From positions 1,261 through 9,458 of the forward strand of contig PLGA01000202.1 in assembly GCA_003139735.1 (NCBI GenBank): a DNA stretch of 8,198 bases. The letters are read 5' to 3'. Source of the stretch: Bryobacterales bacterium. Its GTDB lineage: Bacteria; Acidobacteriota; Terriglobia; Bryobacterales; Bryobacteraceae. Below the pieces are notes generated by a model, which saw nothing but the letters and a program-made list of their open reading frames with translations, made no database searches and had not been told where the DNA came from. Below, piece after piece: positions 1-6,752 of the stretch; position 1 is the stretch's first letter; every line of letters starts with the position of its first letter. Position numbers and translations under genes: made by a program.

Positions 1-1065
1 GGCGCGTTTGTCGACCTCGGCGGAATCGATGGGCTCCTGCATGTCACCGATATGTCCTACGGCCGCGTCAACCACCCCTCGGAATTGCTCCACGCCGGTC
101 AGGAAATCGCGGTCAAGGTGCTCAAGTTCGATCGCGCCAAGGAGCGCGTCTCCCTCGGCATCAAACAGCTCGATCCCGATCCTTGGGAAACCGTCGCGGA
201 CCGCTATCCCGTCGGCGCCCGCGTCATCGGACGCGTCGTCAACGTCACCGATTACGGCGCCTTCGTGGAACTCGATCCGGGCGTCGAGGGGTTGATCCAC
301 ATCAGCGAGATGACTTGGTCCCGGCGCATGAAGCACCCCTCGAAGGTGGTCAAGCCCGGCGACCAGGTGGAGGCCGTGGTGCTCGAAGTGCACCCCAAGG
401 ACCGCCGCATTTCTCTCGGCCTGAAACAACTGGAAGCCAACCCCTGGACCACCGTCGACGAGCGCTATAGCGTGGGTTCGGTGGTCGAGGGCCGCGTCCG
501 CAACATGACCGATTTCGGCGCGTTCATCGAGATCGAAGAAGGCATCGACGGGCTGGTTCACGTCTCCGACCTTTCCTGGACCAGGCGCGTGAAACACCCC
601 TCCGAGGTCCTCAAAAAGGGCCAGACCGTGCAGGCCGTGATTCTCCATATCGATTCCGCCGCTTGTCGGCTCTCGCTCGGCATCAAGCAGCTCCAGCCCG
701 ATGCCTGGGAGAGCTACTTCCAGCAACACCAGGTGGGCGATTCCGTGCATGGCCGCGTCTGCCGCCTGGCCAGCTTTGGCGCCTTCGTGGAACTCGCGGA
801 GGGCGTCGAAGGCTTGTGCCATTTTTCCGAAGTGCCGGGTTACTCGGGCCGCCGCGGGTCCGACCCGCCGCCGCTCGCCGTGGGCCAGGAGTTCACTTTT
901 AAGATCGTCAAGATGAGCGAAGCCGAGAAGAAGGTCGGCCTTAGCCTGCGCGCGCCGGCCGAAGACGAGGAGAAGAACCGCCTGGAGGACTACCAGCGCC
1001 AGGCTCAGGCGGCTACCACGACCATCGAGGAGGTCATGAGTCTGAAGGACCGCAACCTCAAGTAG
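1..1065 (+). CDS. rpsA: 30S ribosomal protein S1, 3' part (N-terminus outside window)
   Basis: The reading frame is open from base 1 and ends at TAG 1063-1065, giving 354 residues with no start codon in the window. It shows tandem S1 (OB-fold) RNA-binding domains: a partial one (window residues 1-57, beginning GAFVDLGGIDGLLHVTD) and three complete ones at about 71-144, 158-231 and 244-318. These are joined by the recurring linker SLGIKQL-x-PDPWE seen in S1 proteins. Each repeat has the GAFV/I-E-L...GLxHxS core. The last domain is more diverged, with a SFGAFVELAEGVEGLCHFSE core and a Gly/Pro-rich insertion. A charged tail of about 36 residues follows. S1 binds mRNA on the small ribosomal subunit and helps initiation on structured or weakly SD-led messages. 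The four visible domains would correspond to domains 3-6 of a six-domain S1. An HU/IHF gene directly downstream matches the known rpsA-ihfB order. Confidence 0.95.
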   Translation, partial: GAFVDLGGIDGLLHVTDMSYGRVNHPSELLHAGQEIAVKVLKFDRAKERVSLGIKQLDPDPWETVADRYPVGARVIGRVVNVTDYGAFVELDPGVEGLIHISEMTWSRRMKHPSKVVKPGDQVEAVVLEVHPKDRRISLGLKQLEANPWTTVDERYSVGSVVEGRVRNMTDFGAFIEIEEGIDGLVHVSDLSWTRRVKHPSEVLKKGQTVQAVILHIDSAACRLSLGIKQLQPDAWESYFQQHQVGDSVHGRVCRLASFGAFVELAEGVEGLCHFSEVPGYSGRRGSDPPPLAVGQEFTFKIVKMSEAEKKVGLSLRAPAEDEEKNRLEDYQRQAQAATTTIEEVMSLKDRNLK

Positions 1066-1066
1066 G

Positions 1067-1096
1067 TTGCATTTTCTTCGGATTCGGTGCGATACT
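1067..1096 (+). promoter_or_regulatory. Weak candidate promoter ahead of the HU/IHF gene
   Basis: In the 58-bp gap after rpsA, TTGCAT (1067-1072) is followed after 18 bp by GATACT (1091-1096). These resemble sigma70 -35 and -10 boxes with mismatches. If real, transcription would start about 20 bp before the start codon at 1124. The match is modest, and read-through from rpsA is an equally good explanation. Confidence 0.25.
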
Positions 1097-1112
1097 GCGG
1101 TATTCATAATCG

Positions 1113-1118
1113 AGGAGG
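1113..1118 (+). promoter_or_regulatory. Ribosome binding site fixing the HU/IHF start
   Basis: AGGAGG, a perfect anti-SD match, lies 5 nt before ATG 1124. It decides against the longer in-frame start at ATG 1067, which would add 19 residues that fit no HU protein. Confidence 0.8.
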
Positions 1119-1123
1119 ATTCG

Positions 1124-1456
1124 ATGACGAAGGCTGATCTGATTGAAGAAGTCTCCCGCGTGGTGGAGATGACCCGGAAGGAGTCCGAGGTCATCGTGGA
1201 GGCGATCTTCGACAGCATCGTACGCTCCTTGCGCACCGGCGACAAGATCGAGATTCGCGGATTCGGAAGCTTCCGCACGCGCCAGAGGCAGCCCCGCATT
1301 GGCCGCAACCCCAAGACCGGAGCCCGTGTGGAAGTGCCGGCTAAAAAAATTCCCTACTTCAAGCCCAGCAAAGAGCTGAAAGACGTGGTCAATAGTTTCG
1401 CCGCGGTCGCGTCGCCGGAATCGCCCCTCGCTCCCGAACAAGCTCCGAATTCGTAG
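1124..1456 (+). CDS. HU/IHF-family DNA-binding protein
   Basis: This 110-residue protein belongs to the bacterial histone-like HU/IHF family of small dimeric DNA-bending proteins that organise the nucleoid. The sequence shows the N-terminal helical dimerisation part (MTKADLIEEVSRVVEMTRKE), the beta-sheet signature IEIRGFGSFRTR (about residues 44-55), and the DNA-clamping arm with the intercalating-proline motif RIGRNPKTG (about 60-68). It ends with KKIPYFKPSKELKDVVN. A Pro/Ala/Glu-rich tail of about 15 residues (ending EQAPNS) extends past the roughly 90-95-residue norm. The start at 1124 is set by the AGGAGG box. The position right after rpsA is where ihfB lies in many proteobacteria, so an IHF-like role is possible, but sequence alone does not separate HU from IHF. 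The HIT gene follows after 22 bp. Confidence 0.93.
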   Translation: MTKADLIEEVSRVVEMTRKESEVIVEAIFDSIVRSLRTGDKIEIRGFGSFRTRQRQPRIGRNPKTGARVEVPAKKIPYFKPSKELKDVVNSFAAVASPESPLAPEQAPNS

Positions 1457-1478
1457 CGGGTCCGCTCCCGAAAACGGC

Positions 1479-1964
1479 ATGGATTATCTCTGGACTCCCT
1501 GGCGGTACGAGTACATCTCCGCCTCCGGGGACCAACGCGAGTGCGTCTTCTGCGCCGCCGCACAGGCTCCGTGCGGCCTCCATTCGCTCGTCGTGCATCG
1601 CGCCGAATGGAACTTCATCATCCTCAACCGCTTTCCGTACACCAACGGCCACCTCATGGTGGTGCCCTATCAGCACGCCGCTTCGCTCGGCGAGCTGCGC
1701 GATGAGACGCTCGTGGAAATGATCCGCCTGGCGCGCGACGCCGAGCTGCGCTTGCGGGAGATCTACCGGCCCGACGGCCTCAATCTGGGCCTCAACCTCG
1801 GCCGGAGCGCCGGAGCCGGGGTCGCCGGCCATGTGCACCTGCATGCGCTCCCCCGCTGGACCGGCGATGTCAGCTTCATGACCTCCGTCGGGGAGACGCG
1901 CGTCCTGCCGGAGGATCTGGAAGTCACCTGGGAAAAACTCAACCGGGCATTCCGGGCATTATAA
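1479..1964 (+). CDS. HIT-family hydrolase, Ap4A phosphorylase-like
   Basis: This 161-residue protein is a histidine-triad nucleotide hydrolase/transferase. The triad HVHLHAL lies at residues 118-124, and the middle His (H120) is expected to be the catalytic nucleophile. Ahead of it is the nucleotide-binding loop LNLGLNLGRSAGAGVAG. The N-terminus MDYLWTPWRYEYI, a CxxC pair (C22, C25) that probably binds zinc, the NRFPYTNGHLMVVPYQH block (50-66) and the HALPRWTGDVSFM block (122-134) all match the subgroup containing mycobacterial Ap4A phosphorylase (Rv2613c type). The likely substrates are therefore dinucleoside polyphosphates such as Ap4A, but activity is inferred from family resemblance. ATG 1479 gives the canonical N-terminus, although no good Shine-Dalgarno precedes it. 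It lies 22 bp after the HU/IHF gene and 11 bp before the TPR gene, which suggests co-transcription. Confidence 0.9.
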   Translation: MDYLWTPWRYEYISASGDQRECVFCAAAQAPCGLHSLVVHRAEWNFIILNRFPYTNGHLMVVPYQHAASLGELRDETLVEMIRLARDAELRLREIYRPDGLNLGLNLGRSAGAGVAGHVHLHALPRWTGDVSFMTSVGETRVLPEDLEVTWEKLNRAFRAL

Positions 1965-1975
1965 TAAGCAGTCCT

Positions 1976-3394
1976 GTGCCCAGTCCTGTGCAAAAGTTGC
2001 GCGGCGTTTCGATCGCGCCTGAGGCCGTGTGCGCGGAGATGCAAAGGATCCTCGCGTCTAAGGCGTTCCTCCAATCCCAGAGCCTGAGCCAGTTGCTCCG
2101 CTTCCTCGTGGATCGCGTGCTGGCCGGCGCCCCTCCTCCCGGCGAGTATGCTGTCGCGCGCGAAGTGTTTGGGCGGCCGGCAAGCTTCGTCCCCCAAGTG
2201 GACCCCGTGGTGCGCGTGCAATATCACCGCCTGCGGAACGAGTTGTTCAAATACTACGCGACGGAGGGGCGTCCCAGTCCGGTGAGGCTTGCGGCATCCG
2301 GCGGCGGATTTGGCATCGTCGTCCTCAATCGCGCGGGGCATGGGGCGGAGCGCCTCCGGCGGAGGCTGATTAAGTTCGTAGCGTACGCGACCCCCGTCGT
2401 CTGCCTGTTCCTGATCTTCTATTTCGGGTTCCGGCCGCGCGCCTTGGGCCGCCGTGCGGCGGTACGCTTCTATCTGACGGCGCACGCGCTTGTTGAAACC
2501 GGTTCGGCATCGGGCGCCGCGCGTCTTTTCGAGCAGGCCGTGGCGAACGATCCGAACTACGCGCCGGCCTGGTCCGGCTTGGCTGTTGCCCTGGTCACTT
2601 CCGGATCTTCCACGGGTACTTCCGAAACCGAAACCGTCGCAAGAGCGGGAGAGGCGGCGAACCGCGCCATCAAATTGGACCCGGGTATCGGCGAGGCGCA
2701 CGCCGCCCTGGCCTACGTCGGGTTCCTACAGGATTCCGGCTGGGCCGCCGCCGAATCCGAGTTTCGCCGGGCCATCCAATTGGATCCGTCCTCGCCGCGA
2801 ATCCATCGCATGTACGCGCAGGGCCTCTTGAGCCGCGGGCGGTTCGACGAGGCCATCGCCCAAGCCACGGCAGCAGCGCGCCTGGAACCCAAGGGCAGCC
2901 CGCCGTGGACGGACGTGGCGGAGATTCTCTGCGCCGCACGCCGCTACGACGAAGCCATCGCGGAAGCGCGCCGCATCGTTCAGCAGACCGGCGGCTCCGC
3001 CCCGGCCCGCCTCACTCTGGGTATCGCCCTCTCGGTGGCGGGCCATTATGACGAGGCCATCGGGGAGTTGCAGTTGGCCGCGCTCGGCGCCCACCCCCTT
3101 TACGCCCTGGCGAGGTTGGGATACGCTTACGGGGCCAAGGGCGACCACGAAGCGGCCGAGGCCGTTCTCAGCCAACTAAACCGGTCTTTCGCCGGAGGTT
3201 TGGCGATCGACTGGTATTACCGGGCGTTGGTGTACGCCGGCATGGGCGACGCGCAAAACGCCGTGGATTGCCTGGAAAACAGCTACACCCATCGCGAGGC
3301 CGATATCAACTTCATCGGCGTCGAACCGGCCTACGCCCGGATTCGCGACGATCCCCGATTCCTGGCGCTTCGAGAGCGCCTCGGACTGCCCTGA
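1976..3394 (+). CDS. Membrane-anchored TPR protein with N-terminal regulator-like domain
   Basis: This 472-residue protein has three parts. Residues about 20-118 (MQRILASKAFLQSQSLSQLL, then EYAVAREVFGRP, DPVVRVQYHRLRNELFKYY and a Gly-rich end) resemble a domain often seen at the N-terminus of acidobacterial TPR and adenylate-cyclase-like proteins. It is often suspected to be a DNA-binding or signalling module, but I know of no firm function. One hydrophobic helix (about 132-152, LIKFVAYATPVVCLFLIFYF) follows, flanked by basic residues on the inner side (RLRRR), so the N-terminal domain should be cytoplasmic and the rest periplasmic. Residues about 163-440 carry six or more degenerate TPR units (for example AARLFEQAVANDPNYAPAWS, FRRAIQLDPSSPRIHRMYAQ, GRFDEAIAQATAAARLEP). 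The end, YARIRDDPRFLALRERLGLP, is typical of TPR tails in this group. The start is uncertain: GTG 1976 is chosen, GTG 1988 is also in frame, and neither has a clear SD. Confidence 0.8.
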   Translation: MPSPVQKLRGVSIAPEAVCAEMQRILASKAFLQSQSLSQLLRFLVDRVLAGAPPPGEYAVAREVFGRPASFVPQVDPVVRVQYHRLRNELFKYYATEGRPSPVRLAASGGGFGIVVLNRAGHGAERLRRRLIKFVAYATPVVCLFLIFYFGFRPRALGRRAAVRFYLTAHALVETGSASGAARLFEQAVANDPNYAPAWSGLAVALVTSGSSTGTSETETVARAGEAANRAIKLDPGIGEAHAALAYVGFLQDSGWAAAESEFRRAIQLDPSSPRIHRMYAQGLLSRGRFDEAIAQATAAARLEPKGSPPWTDVAEILCAARRYDEAIAEARRIVQQTGGSAPARLTLGIALSVAGHYDEAIGELQLAALGAHPLYALARLGYAYGAKGDHEAAEAVLSQLNRSFAGGLAIDWYYRALVYAGMGDAQNAVDCLENSYTHREADINFIGVEPAYARIRDDPRFLALRERLGLP

Positions 3395-3395
3395 G

Positions 3396-4028
3396 CTACT
3401 TGGCGGAGTTGAAGCGCTTTTCAATTTCCGGCCAGTTGGCCACGTTCCACCACGCCGCGATGTACTCCGGCCGGCGGTTCTGATAGTGCAGGTAATAGGC
3501 GTGCTCCCACACGTCCAGGCCCATCACCGGAAACTTGCCTTCCATCACCGGGCTATCCTGGTTGGCAGTGGAATAGATATCCAGCTTGCCGTTGGACTTG
3601 ATCAGCCAAGCCCAGCCGGAGCCGAAGCGCGTGGTGGCCGCCTGGGTGAACTTCTCCTTGAAGGCGTCGAAGCCGCCGAACGTGGCCGTGATTGCCTGGG
3701 CCACGTTGCCGGTCGGCGCGCCGCCGGCCGAAGGCGCCATGATCTGCCAGAACATCGCGTGATTGAGATGGCCGCCGCCGTTGTTCCGTACCGCGGTGCG
3801 AATGTTCTCCGGAACGGCCACGCAGTTGTGGGCCAGCAATTCCTCGACGGACTTGCCGGCCAGTTCGGGCGCCGATTCCAACGCCTTGTTCAGGTTGTTG
3901 ACATACGCGGCGTGATGCTTGCCGTAGTGGATCTCCATGGTCATCTTGTCGATGTAAGGCTCCAGCGCGCCGGGCGCGTACGGAAGCGCCGGCAGCGTGA
4001 AAACCGATGTGCCTTTTTGAGGTCCCAT
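3396..4028 (-). CDS. sodA: Superoxide dismutase, Mn-type of the Fe/Mn family
   Basis: This 210-residue cytosolic enzyme (no signal peptide) converts superoxide to oxygen and hydrogen peroxide. The alpha-hairpin domain has [37 protein letters not shown], and the C-terminal domain has the family signature DVWEHAYY. The four metal ligands are all present: H34 (MEIH), H90 (LNHAMFW), D172 and H176. Gln157 in STANQDSP and the Gly-rich GGGHLNH stretch are the pattern of Mn-dependent members; Fe enzymes carry the active-site Gln near position 69 instead. Cambialistic use cannot be excluded. The start is supported by an AGGGAGAAG ribosome binding site 3 nt or more upstream. It follows gatA by 43 bp and is probably transcribed with it, since no convincing promoter is seen in the gap. 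Its TAG stop lies one base from the stop of the converging TPR gene. Confidence 0.95.
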   Translation of the reverse strand: MGPQKGTSVFTLPALPYAPGALEPYIDKMTMEIHYGKHHAAYVNNLNKALESAPELAGKSVEELLAHNCVAVPENIRTAVRNNGGGHLNHAMFWQIMAPSAGGAPTGNVAQAITATFGGFDAFKEKFTQAATTRFGSGWAWLIKSNGKLDIYSTANQDSPVMEGKFPVMGLDVWEHAYYLHYQNRRPEYIAAWWNVANWPEIEKRFNSAK

Positions 4029-4031
4029 ATT

Positions 4032-4040
4032 CTTCTCCCT
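4032..4040 (-). promoter_or_regulatory. Ribosome binding site of the superoxide dismutase gene
   Basis: On the minus strand AGGGAGAAG precedes ATG (4028-4026); the GGGAG core is 6 nt from the start codon. A second purine run (GAGGAG, about 4044-4049) lies further upstream. Confidence 0.65.
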
Positions 4041-4071
4041 TTTCTCCTCTGAGTGACAATCCGGGCCGGTC

Positions 4072-5511
4072 TTAGTTCACCCCGCCGGCATCTTCGAACG
4101 CGCCGGCGAGCCGGAACATGGCCGGTTCGCCAAAGTGCGTCGTTAACAATTGCATCCCTACCGGCAGCCCCCCGGCGGTATTTCCGCATGGAACGCTCAT
4201 GCAGGGAATGCCCGCCAAACTCCCGGTGATGGTATAAATATCGGACAGATACATGGCCAGAGGGTCGTCCACCTTCTCGCCCAGCTTGAAAGCCGGAAAC
4301 GGCGAAACCGGCGCCACGATGGCGTCCACTTCCTCGAACGCCCTGGCGAAATCCCGCGCGATCAGAGTACGCACCTTCTGCGCCTTCAAATAGTACGCGT
4401 CGTAATAGCCCGCGCTGAGAACATAGGTCCCCAGCATGATCCGGCGCTTGCATTCGGCGCCGAAACCCTCTCCCCGCGTATTGCGATACATATCCGCCAA
4501 AGTTCCGGAGTTCGCGGAGCGGAACGTATACCGCACGCCGTCGAAACGGGCCAGGTTGGAGCTGGCCTCGGCCGTCGCAATAATGTAATAGCACGGGATC
4601 GCGTAGCCGGTCGAGGGCAAACTCAACTCGCGGACTTCGCAGCCCAGGCGCCGAAACACATCGACGCCGCGCGAGATCAGGTCGCCGACTTCGCTCCCCA
4701 ATTCTCTTAGATACTCCCGAGGCAGTCCAAGCTTCAGACCTTTTAGGCCGCCGCCGAGCAATGCCGGGTAATCCGGGACGGGCGCCGCGGCGGAAGTGGA
4801 ATCGCGCGGGTCGCGGCCGGCGATCACCCGCAGGAGCGTGGCGGCGTCCTTGACGTTGCGGGCGAACGGGCCGATGTGGTCGAGCGAGCTGGCAAACGCA
4901 GTCAGACCGTAGCGCGATACCCGTCCATAGGTGGGCGTCACTCCGACTACGCCGCAGAACGAAGCCGGCTGGCGGATGGAGCCGCCCGTATCGGAGCCGA
5001 GCGCGACCACGGCCGTGCCTTGCGCCACCGCCGCGGCCGACCCGCCGCTCGAGCCGCCCGGAACCCGGTCCGGCGCGACCGGGTTGCGTACCGGGCCGAA
5101 GGCCGAGTTCTCGGTGGACGACCCCATGGCGAACTCGTCGCAATTGGTCTTGCCGAGGAGGATGCCGCCGGCCTCTTCCACGCGCAGGATGGCGGTGGCG
5201 TCGTAGGGCGGAACGTAGGCGGCCAGCAGCTTCGAGCCGCAGGTGGTGGTGATGCCCTTGGTGAGGATCACGTCCTTGACCGCGACAGGCACGCCGGCCA
5301 GGGGGCCCGGCTCCTCGCCGCGCGCCAGGCGTTCGTCCACGCGCCGCGCGGCGTCCATGGCGCGCTCGGGCGAGAGCCGCAGGTAGGCGCCAGTCTTGGG
5401 ATTCTCGGCTTCGGCGAAGCGCAGGGCTTCCTCGGTCAGCTCGACGGCGCTGAATTGGCGCGAGAGCAATCCCTCGCGAATGCGATCGATGGTCAAAGAG
5501 GCGATTTGCAT
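4072..5511 (-). CDS. gatA: Asp-tRNA(Asn)/Glu-tRNA(Gln) amidotransferase subunit A
   Basis: This 479-residue amidase-signature enzyme is the glutaminase subunit of the GatCAB complex. It releases ammonia from glutamine so that GatB can convert Glu-tRNA(Gln) or Asp-tRNA(Asn) to the correctly amidated form. The Ser-cisSer-Lys triad is intact: K79 ([10 protein letters not shown]), S154 ([13 protein letters not shown]) and S178 ([16 protein letters not shown]). These positions match those known for Staphylococcus GatA. Length and the C-terminus ([22 protein letters not shown]) are normal. ATG 5511 gives a standard N-terminus ([25 protein letters not shown]). No good Shine-Dalgarno is visible, and a small GC hairpin sits just upstream. 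gatC precedes it by 27 bp and sod follows by 43 bp. gatB is not in the window and must lie elsewhere. Confidence 0.97.
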   Translation of the reverse strand: MQIASLTIDRIREGLLSRQFSAVELTEEALRFAEAENPKTGAYLRLSPERAMDAARRVDERLARGEEPGPLAGVPVAVKDVILTKGITTTCGSKLLAAYVPPYDATAILRVEEAGGILLGKTNCDEFAMGSSTENSAFGPVRNPVAPDRVPGGSSGGSAAAVAQGTAVVALGSDTGGSIRQPASFCGVVGVTPTYGRVSRYGLTAFASSLDHIGPFARNVKDAATLLRVIAGRDPRDSTSAAAPVPDYPALLGGGLKGLKLGLPREYLRELGSEVGDLISRGVDVFRRLGCEVRELSLPSTGYAIPCYYIIATAEASSNLARFDGVRYTFRSANSGTLADMYRNTRGEGFGAECKRRIMLGTYVLSAGYYDAYYLKAQKVRTLIARDFARAFEEVDAIVAPVSPFPAFKLGEKVDDPLAMYLSDIYTITGSLAGIPCMSVPCGNTAGGLPVGMQLLTTHFGEPAMFRLAGAFEDAGGVN

Positions 5512-5520
5512 GCGATTTCG

Positions 5521-5537
5521 CGGGGCCGGAAACCCCG
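5521..5537 (-). other. Small GC hairpin in the gatC-gatA gap
   Basis: The 17 bases pair as CGGGG and CCCCG arms around a 7-base loop. The structure fills most of the 27-bp gap and ends 9 bp before the gatA ATG, where a ribosome binding site would be expected. There is no U-tract on the transcript, so it is not a standard terminator. A role in gatA translation is speculative. Confidence 0.4.
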
Positions 5538-5538
5538 T

Positions 5539-5832
5539 TTAACGTTCCACGACTTTGGGAACCTTGAAATACCCCGGGCCGCGCTGCGGAGCGTTAGCCA
5601 GACCGGCCTCGCTTCCGAGCGGCGTCTCGACGACGTCCTCACGCAGTCCGCCGGCGCCTTCGAACAGCACCTGCGCCATCGGCTCCACGCCCGAGGTATC
5701 GACTTCGTTGAGCTGATCCATGTGCTCGAGGATTCCGTCCAGGTCCGCGCGGAACCGGGCGACTTCGGAATCATCGAGCGTCAGATTGGCGAGACCGGCC
5801 ACGTAGCGGACTTCCTTTTCGGTGATTCTCAC
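5539..5832 (-). CDS. gatC: Asp-tRNA(Asn)/Glu-tRNA(Gln) amidotransferase subunit C
   Basis: This 97-residue protein (about 95 is usual) is the small GatC subunit, which wraps around GatA and GatB and stabilises the amidotransferase. Read from the GTG start, it begins M-RITEKEVRYVAGLANLTLDDSEVARF and continues LDGILEHMDQLNEVDTSGVEPMAQV, both hallmark GatC blocks. The C-terminus carries LREDVVETPLGSEAGLANAPQRGPGYFKVPKVVE; the APQ...YFKVPKV ending is typical. The frame stays open far upstream, but that extension is out of phase with the DUF721 gene and unlike GatC, so GTG 5832-5830 is the start. It overlaps the DUF721 stop by 4 bases (GTGA), pointing to translational coupling. An AAAGGG run about 9 nt upstream may act as SD. 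Confidence 0.93.
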   Translation of the reverse strand: MRITEKEVRYVAGLANLTLDDSEVARFRADLDGILEHMDQLNEVDTSGVEPMAQVLFEGAGGLREDVVETPLGSEAGLANAPQRGPGYFKVPKVVER

Positions 5833-6230
5833 GCCAGTGCCCTTTTTCGGGATGCCCTGTAAATGGAGCGAAGCACCGGGTCGGCGATATCCTCGGCGTC
5901 GTCCAGCGGCATCGCTGGAACGGCCGCCGTGGCGCGCTGGGCCTCGATCCGCCTGGGGACGATGCGGAACTCGACGTCCTGGACCACGCCGCGGCCGAGG
6001 TTCTTTTCGAGAGCCAGGAGGATGGATCTGCGCAGCGTAAACAACTGCTTCTGCCAGACGGCGTCTTCCACCTCCACCACCAGGCGCTCGCGGACCATGC
6101 GGGCGGCGCGGGTATGGCGGGCGGTGTAATTGCCGACGGACCGCGGCCACGCGGCGCAAGCCAGTTGTTCGTCGCTGACCGTCTCGCCGCCGACCCTCAA
6201 CCCGCGAATCAATTTGCTGGCGATTTCCAT
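5829..6230 (-). CDS. DUF721 / DciA-like protein
   Basis: This 133-residue protein contains a DUF721 domain (about residues 20-92). The visible features are the conserved Trp in LACAAWPRSVGNYTARHTRAARM, the strand LVVEVEDAVWQKQLFTLRRSILLALEKNLG with its invariant VW..QL core, and the closing VQDVEFRIVP. The domain is related to DciA, the ancestral loader/regulator of the replicative helicase DnaB, so a link to replication is plausible. Many DUF721 proteins remain uncharacterised, however. The C-terminal 40 residues (ATAAVPAMPLDDAEDIADPVLRSIYRASRKRALA) are variable and end in a basic stretch. No signal peptide or membrane segment is seen. It heads the gatC-gatA-sod run and overlaps gatC by 4 bp. 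The SD before ATG 6230 is weak. Confidence 0.82.
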   Translation of the reverse strand: MEIASKLIRGLRVGGETVSDEQLACAAWPRSVGNYTARHTRAARMVRERLVVEVEDAVWQKQLFTLRRSILLALEKNLGRGVVQDVEFRIVPRRIEAQRATAAVPAMPLDDAEDIADPVLRSIYRASRKRALA

Positions 6231-6245
6231 GCGGCTCGGTGGTCC

Positions 6246-6254
6246 ATTTTAGCA
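6246..6254 (-). promoter_or_regulatory. Candidate extended -10 promoter for the DUF721-gatCA-sod run
   Basis: On the minus strand TGCTAAAAT fits an extended -10 (TGn plus a TATAAT-like hexamer, one mismatch). It lies in the 60-bp gap after the small secreted protein gene, 15 bp before ATG 6230. No -35 box is apparent, and the transcript leader would be only about 9 nt. Support is limited. Confidence 0.3.
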
Positions 6255-6290
6255 CGGACGCTCCCGCCCGCCCGGGTTCTTCGAGGCCGG

Positions 6291-6653
6291 CTATTTGACG
6301 CGCTTGGCGACGATAGGCGGCATCTGGGGCATGTCCCCGCCACCTCCTCCGGCAAAGCTCATATTCAGCGTCATTTCATCGTCTTTTACCGTGCCGGCGT
6401 AGCTGATTTTGCCAAAATTTTCCACCGTGATGGAAAAGGAAATCTTGTCGCCATCGAGCTTGCCTTCGTCGATCTTCATCTCGCCCATTTGGGATTGGAT
6501 CGTCCCAGTCACCGTGTTTCCATCGGCTTTCAGGACGTAGGTAAACTCCATGGTCCCATTGGGGGTCTCCAGGCTGGCTTTCCAATTGCCCGTCACGTCG
6601 GCGGCGAAAGCCGCCACCGATAAAGCCGCCAGCAAGAAAATCAGTTTGCGCAT
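6291..6653 (-). CDS. Small secreted beta-rich hypothetical protein
   Basis: This 120-residue protein has no function that I can name. A clear Sec signal peptide is visible (MRKLIFLLAALSVAAFA, likely cut at AFA/AD after residue 17). The mature part begins DVTGNWKASLETPNGTMEF and then shows alternating strand-like segments with Gly-Asp/Asn-Gly turns (LKADGNTVTGTIQ, GKLDGDKISFSITVENFGKISYAGTVKDDEMTLNMSF). This resembles a small lipocalin-like beta barrel. A Gly run (GGGGGD) and MPQMPPIVAKRVK end the protein. Similar short VTG-x-W secreted proteins are common in Acidobacteriota as uncharacterised families; that is recollection, not a search result. AAGGTGG, 9 nt before ATG 6653, is a plausible SD, and a candidate promoter lies further upstream. 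It is divergent from the BlaI-type gene. Confidence 0.8.
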   Translation of the reverse strand: MRKLIFLLAALSVAAFAADVTGNWKASLETPNGTMEFTYVLKADGNTVTGTIQSQMGEMKIDEGKLDGDKISFSITVENFGKISYAGTVKDDEMTLNMSFAGGGGGDMPQMPPIVAKRVK

Positions 6654-6706
6654 TTCCGTGTACCACCTTCCCGTTTCGAATCCGGTCCGAAAATCCGGTA
6701 GACCTC

Positions 6707-6735
6707 ATTCTCCGGCGTTTCACGGCGGGCGTCAA
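6707..6735 (-). promoter_or_regulatory. Candidate promoter of the small secreted protein gene
   Basis: On the minus strand TTGACG (6735-6730) and GAGAAT (6712-6707) are separated by 17 bp. The -35 matches consensus at 5 of 6 bases and the -10 at 4 of 6. The predicted start near 6700 gives a leader of about 47 nt to ATG 6653. Confidence 0.4.
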
Positions 6736-6752
6736 GGGAGGGAAGAATATGG

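Noticed and set aside
1067..1123. N-terminal extension of the HU/IHF gene from ATG 1067
   Set aside because: AGGAGG sits 5 nt before ATG 1124, and the extra 19 residues do not resemble HU.
1763..2701. Long minus-strand open frame (312 codons) over the HIT and TPR genes
   Set aside because: Arg/Gly-rich, low-complexity translation with no family features. It is antisense to two well-supported genes and typical of GC-rich shadow frames.
3941..5143. Minus-strand open frame of 400 codons across gatA and sod
   Set aside because: It is the alternate frame of gatA, full of Arg, and gatA with its intact catalytic triad is clearly the real frame.
4876..5862. Plus-strand open frame of 328 codons opposite gatA-gatC
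   Set aside because: Antisense shadow; no recognisable motif, and it would overlap three real genes.
5833..6255. Extended gatC of 238 residues
   Set aside because: The added part reads the DUF721 gene out of frame; GatC is about 95 residues and starts at GTG 5832.
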